Shown in pieces: positions 27,147 to 28,794 of a stretch of DNA of 28,794 nt (within the stretch, counting starts at the first letter, position 1; every line of letters begins with the position of its first letter). Both the position numbers and the translations under genes were made by a program. The notes under the pieces were generated by a model. The model ran no database searches. It was given only the letters and a program-made list of their open reading frames with translations, and had not been told where the DNA came from. Origin of the DNA: a virus; the IMG/VR virus record IMGVR_UViG_3300000101_000083, positions 3,647 to 32,440 of that record. One strand, given 5' to 3'.

Positions 27147-27489
27147 TTTTAAATATTTTAACAGAGAAGAGTTTGACTGTCAAGAGACTGGTGAGAATAA
27201 AATTAGTGATGAGTTTATACACAAACTAGATAAGCTTAGAGAGTCTTGTGGCTTTTCATTCACTATCACATCAGGCTATCGAAGCTCCAAGCATAGCATT
27301 GAGCAGCGTAAAGCCAAGGCAGGTACTCATGCACAAGGGATTGCAGCAGACATTAAAGTCTCTGGAGGCGCACAGCGCATGAAGATTGTGGAGGAGGCGT
27401 TAGCATTAGGCTTTACAGGTGTAGGGGTTGCTAAGACTTTTGTACATGTTGACATTAGGGAAACTACTCCCGTGTTATGGTGCTATTAA
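27139..27489 (+). CDS. M15-family peptidase endolysin (D,D-/L,D-carboxypeptidase type)
   Basis: This 116-aa protein has the M15 pattern: SGYRSSKHS at residues 45-53, GTHAQGIAADI at 62-72 and VHVDIR at 102-107. H64, D71 and H103 are the likely zinc ligands and D105 would assist catalysis. The length matches minimal single-domain M15 phage endolysins. It would cleave peptide cross-links or stems in peptidoglycan at the end of infection. Its start lies inside the end of the giant gene, overlapping by 8 bases, so the two are translationally coupled. A holin follows two bases after the stop region, giving a compact lysis pair. No signal peptide was seen, so it depends on the holin to reach the wall. 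Confidence 0.9.
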   Translation: MSDFKYFNREEFDCQETGENKISDEFIHKLDKLRESCGFSFTITSGYRSSKHSIEQRKAKAGTHAQGIAADIKVSGGAQRMKIVEEALALGFTGVGVAKTFVHVDIRETTPVLWCY

Positions 27490-27490
27490 G

Positions 27491-27895
27491 ATGATTAATT
27501 TAAGCACACTAATTGGGCCTGTTACAGGATTACTAGATAAATTTATAGAGGACAAAGATCAAAGGAATGCTATCGCTCACGAACTTGCTACAATGGCGAC
27601 TAAACACGCACAGGAACTGGCTAAAGGACAGCTTGAAGTTAATAAAACTGAAGCAGCACATAAGAATTTATTTGTTGCAGGTTGGCGACCGGCTGTTGGA
27701 TGGGTCTGTGTGCTGGGCATGGCGGGTAATTTCTTGGTCATTCCCGTGGCTAATTTTACACTGGCTTTGGCTGAGTCTGCAATAAGTATCCCACTAATAC
27801 CTACATCTGAAATGATGCCTATACTTATGGGGATGTTAGGTTTAGGTGCTATGAGAACAGTGGAGAAAACAAAGAAAGTTAATAGGGATCATTAA
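27491..27895 (+). CDS. Holin of the three-TM superfamily type
   Basis: This 134-aa protein has an amphipathic, charged N-terminal half (LLDKFIEDKDQRNAIAHELA, then helical and Lys/Gln-rich), then GWRPAVGWVCVLGMAGNFLV at residues 64-83. The GWRPAxGW phrase before membrane segments is a hallmark of the phage holin family with three membrane segments (Pfam holin_3TMs). Hydrophobic stretches lie at about 70-95 and 108-122, with a basic tail (EKTKKVNRDH). The longer in-frame upstream start is unlikely because it would lie deep inside the endolysin gene. The chosen ATG has a poor Shine-Dalgarno sequence and is probably translated by coupling to the endolysin. It would form the membrane lesion that triggers lysis. 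Confidence 0.85.
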   Translation: MINLSTLIGPVTGLLDKFIEDKDQRNAIAHELATMATKHAQELAKGQLEVNKTEAAHKNLFVAGWRPAVGWVCVLGMAGNFLVIPVANFTLALAESAISIPLIPTSEMMPILMGMLGLGAMRTVEKTKKVNRDH

Positions 27896-27906
27896 AGGAG
27901 AAACGT

Positions 27907-28110
27907 GTGAATGAAATAAAAAACATTGCGGGCCATAAAGATTATGAACTCAAGGACGGTAGAACGGACGCTCTTTATTTAGAGATAATGGAACTCATAA
28001 CTAGAAAATTTAATGGTGCAGCCCTCACCCCCACTGAGGCTATCGGTACTTTAGATTGGGTTAAGACTGTAATCATAATGACTAACACAAATTTCAACGA
28101 AGAGCTTTAA
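27907..28110 (+). CDS. Small hypothetical phage protein, 67 aa (GTG start)
   Basis: A strong AAAGGAG at 27894-27900 sets the GTG at 27907. The product is helical and acidic (ALYLEIMELITRKFNGAALT, then PTEAIGTLDWVKTVIIMTNT) without membrane segments. It lies after the holin in the lysis region. No family was recognised. Confidence 0.72.
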   Translation: MNEIKNIAGHKDYELKDGRTDALYLEIMELITRKFNGAALTPTEAIGTLDWVKTVIIMTNTNFNEEL

Positions 28111-28124
28111 CGCATAGGGGGAGT

Positions 28125-28406
28125 ATGGATATAGATAATATACCAATGGTGCGTTTAACTTGGAAGGACGCACAGGAAGGGGTAGGAACTTGGGAAAGCC
28201 TAGAAGATATTATAGCGCATGAACCAGCCACCTGTCAAGAAGTAGGTTGGCTTATATTTAAAGACGATAAAAAAGTAATTGTTATGAGGTCTAGGATAGT
28301 TGAAGAGGACGGGAGTGTGTCGGAAGGCAGTGCTCACATAGCTATACCAACGTCATGGCTTATAAAAATAGAAGAGTTGGAAGCCTTTAAAGACATTAAA
28401 GCATGA
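28125..28406 (+). CDS. Conserved-type small phage protein, 93 aa
   Basis: The protein has a beta-rich pattern: VRLTWKDAQEGVGTWESLED, then EVGWLIFKDDKKVIVMRSRI and AHIAIPTSWLIKIEELE. This arrangement (W-x-D-A, VGWLI-x-x-DD-K-V, IAIPxSW-I-K) occurs in small proteins of many phages and some bacteria. AGGGGGAG lies before the ATG at 28117-28122. The function is unknown. It may be an accessory regulatory or structural protein. The start is clear and the stop overlaps a short repeat described separately. Confidence 0.72.
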   Translation: MDIDNIPMVRLTWKDAQEGVGTWESLEDIIAHEPATCQEVGWLIFKDDKKVIVMRSRIVEEDGSVSEGSAHIAIPTSWLIKIEELEAFKDIKA

Positions 28407-28434
28407 GCACACAGGAGCGTAAAGCATGAGCACA
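28397..28434 (+). repeat. 15-base direct repeat duplicating a start region
   Basis: TAAAGCATGAGCACA occurs at 28397-28411 and 28420-28434, a 23-base offset. The first copy contains the stop of the previous gene and an ATG opening MSTQERKA before a stop; the second contains the ATG of the 98-aa gene. It looks like a small duplication of a translation start. Confidence 0.85.
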
Positions 28435-28722
28435 GCTAAAGAAAAAGATTCTAAGTTAAAAAACGCAGGAGTCTCAGGATATAATAAGCCTAAGAAGACC
28501 CCAAGCCACAAGACTAAATCACATGTGGTTGTAGCTAAGGTAGGGGATCAGACGAAGACTATACGCTTTGGAGAACAAGGAGCGAGTACGGCAGGTAAAC
28601 CAAAAGCCGGAGAGTCTGCCCGTATGAAAGCAAAACGTGCCAGCTTTAAAGCTAGACACGCTAAAAACATTGCAAAAGGAAAGATGTCTGCGGCTTACTG
28701 GGCAGATAAGGTGAAATGGTAA
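28426..28722 (+). CDS. Basic conserved marine phage protein, 98 aa
   Basis: This 98-aa, very Lys-rich protein contains SGYNKPKKTPSHKTKSHVVV, then KTIRFGEQGASTAGKPKAGE, then KRASFKARHAKNIAKGKMSA and AYWADKVKW at the end. This is a recurrent, strongly conserved pattern in marine phages, of unknown function. The strong positive charge suggests DNA or RNA contact, but that is inference. AGGAG at 28413-28417 is the ribosome binding site. It overlaps the next start by one base (TAATG). Confidence 0.82.
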   Translation: MSTAKEKDSKLKNAGVSGYNKPKKTPSHKTKSHVVVAKVGDQTKTIRFGEQGASTAGKPKAGESARMKAKRASFKARHAKNIAKGKMSAAYWADKVKW

Positions 28723-28794
28723 TGGAGCTAAATGAGAATACAGGTATAACAATACCAATCAGAAACCTAATCGCTATGATTGTTTTTACTTGCG
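28722..28794 (+). CDS. 5' end of a membrane-type gene (partial)
   Basis: An ATG at 28722 shares its A with the previous stop (TAATG) and opens MELNENTGITIPIRNLIAMI followed by VFTC, where the window ends. The last ten residues are hydrophobic, the start of a membrane helix. The open coupling to the previous gene makes it probably real; the family cannot be told. Confidence 0.6.
   Translation, partial: MELNENTGITIPIRNLIAMIVFTC

Noticed and set aside
27428-27490. A longer holin frame starting inside the endolysin gene.
   Set aside because: The added residues are the shadow of the endolysin in another frame, and holin-family length fits the ATG at 27491.

Overview
This window looks like the late (structural and lysis) region of a tailed phage genome, most likely a short-tailed marine podovirus (class Caudoviricetes). 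All genes lie on the + strand, are tightly packed, and often share stop and start bases (TAATG, ATGA). The DNA is moderately AT-rich. No integrase, transposase, tRNA, CRISPR array or host-type metabolic operon was seen. Several proteins (scaffold, large fibre, internal proteins, the 98-aa basic protein) resemble families I associate with marine podoviruses. The host cannot be read from the sequence.

Layout: positions 1-5179 form the head and tail-tube block. It has the tail end of an upstream gene, a small acidic protein with an SDSIPARLSDGEF motif, a scaffold protein, the major capsid protein followed by an intrinsic terminator, a 49-aa protein missed by length cut-offs, a head-tail adaptor and a tail nozzle/hub protein. 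Positions 5185-10983 hold the adsorption block: a repeat-rich fibre, a second receptor-binding-type protein, two small proteins (one with a single C-terminal membrane helix) and a family-2 glycosyltransferase. Positions 10980-27146 hold five proteins, two of them giant (1624 and 2577 aa), that look like internal-core or DNA-ejection proteins. The 2577-aa protein combines an internal virion/polyvalent-type region, an ADP-ribosyltransferase-like domain, an H/E/MDxHNN domain, a LysM domain and a C-terminal module typical of large polyvalent phage proteins. Positions 27139-28794 hold lysis genes (an M15 peptidase endolysin and a three-TM-type holin), small conserved phage genes and the start of a membrane protein cut by the window end.

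How it works together: scaffold and capsid protein build the head; the adaptor and nozzle close it and form the tail; the fibres find the host; the giant proteins probably travel in the virion, help move DNA across the envelope and may carry host-modifying domains into the cell; the endolysin and holin end the cycle. The most interesting candidate is the 2577-aa protein, with its effector-like modules and recurring x-x-x-GG motifs near module boundaries. Assignments rest on reading motifs by eye; no database search was run.
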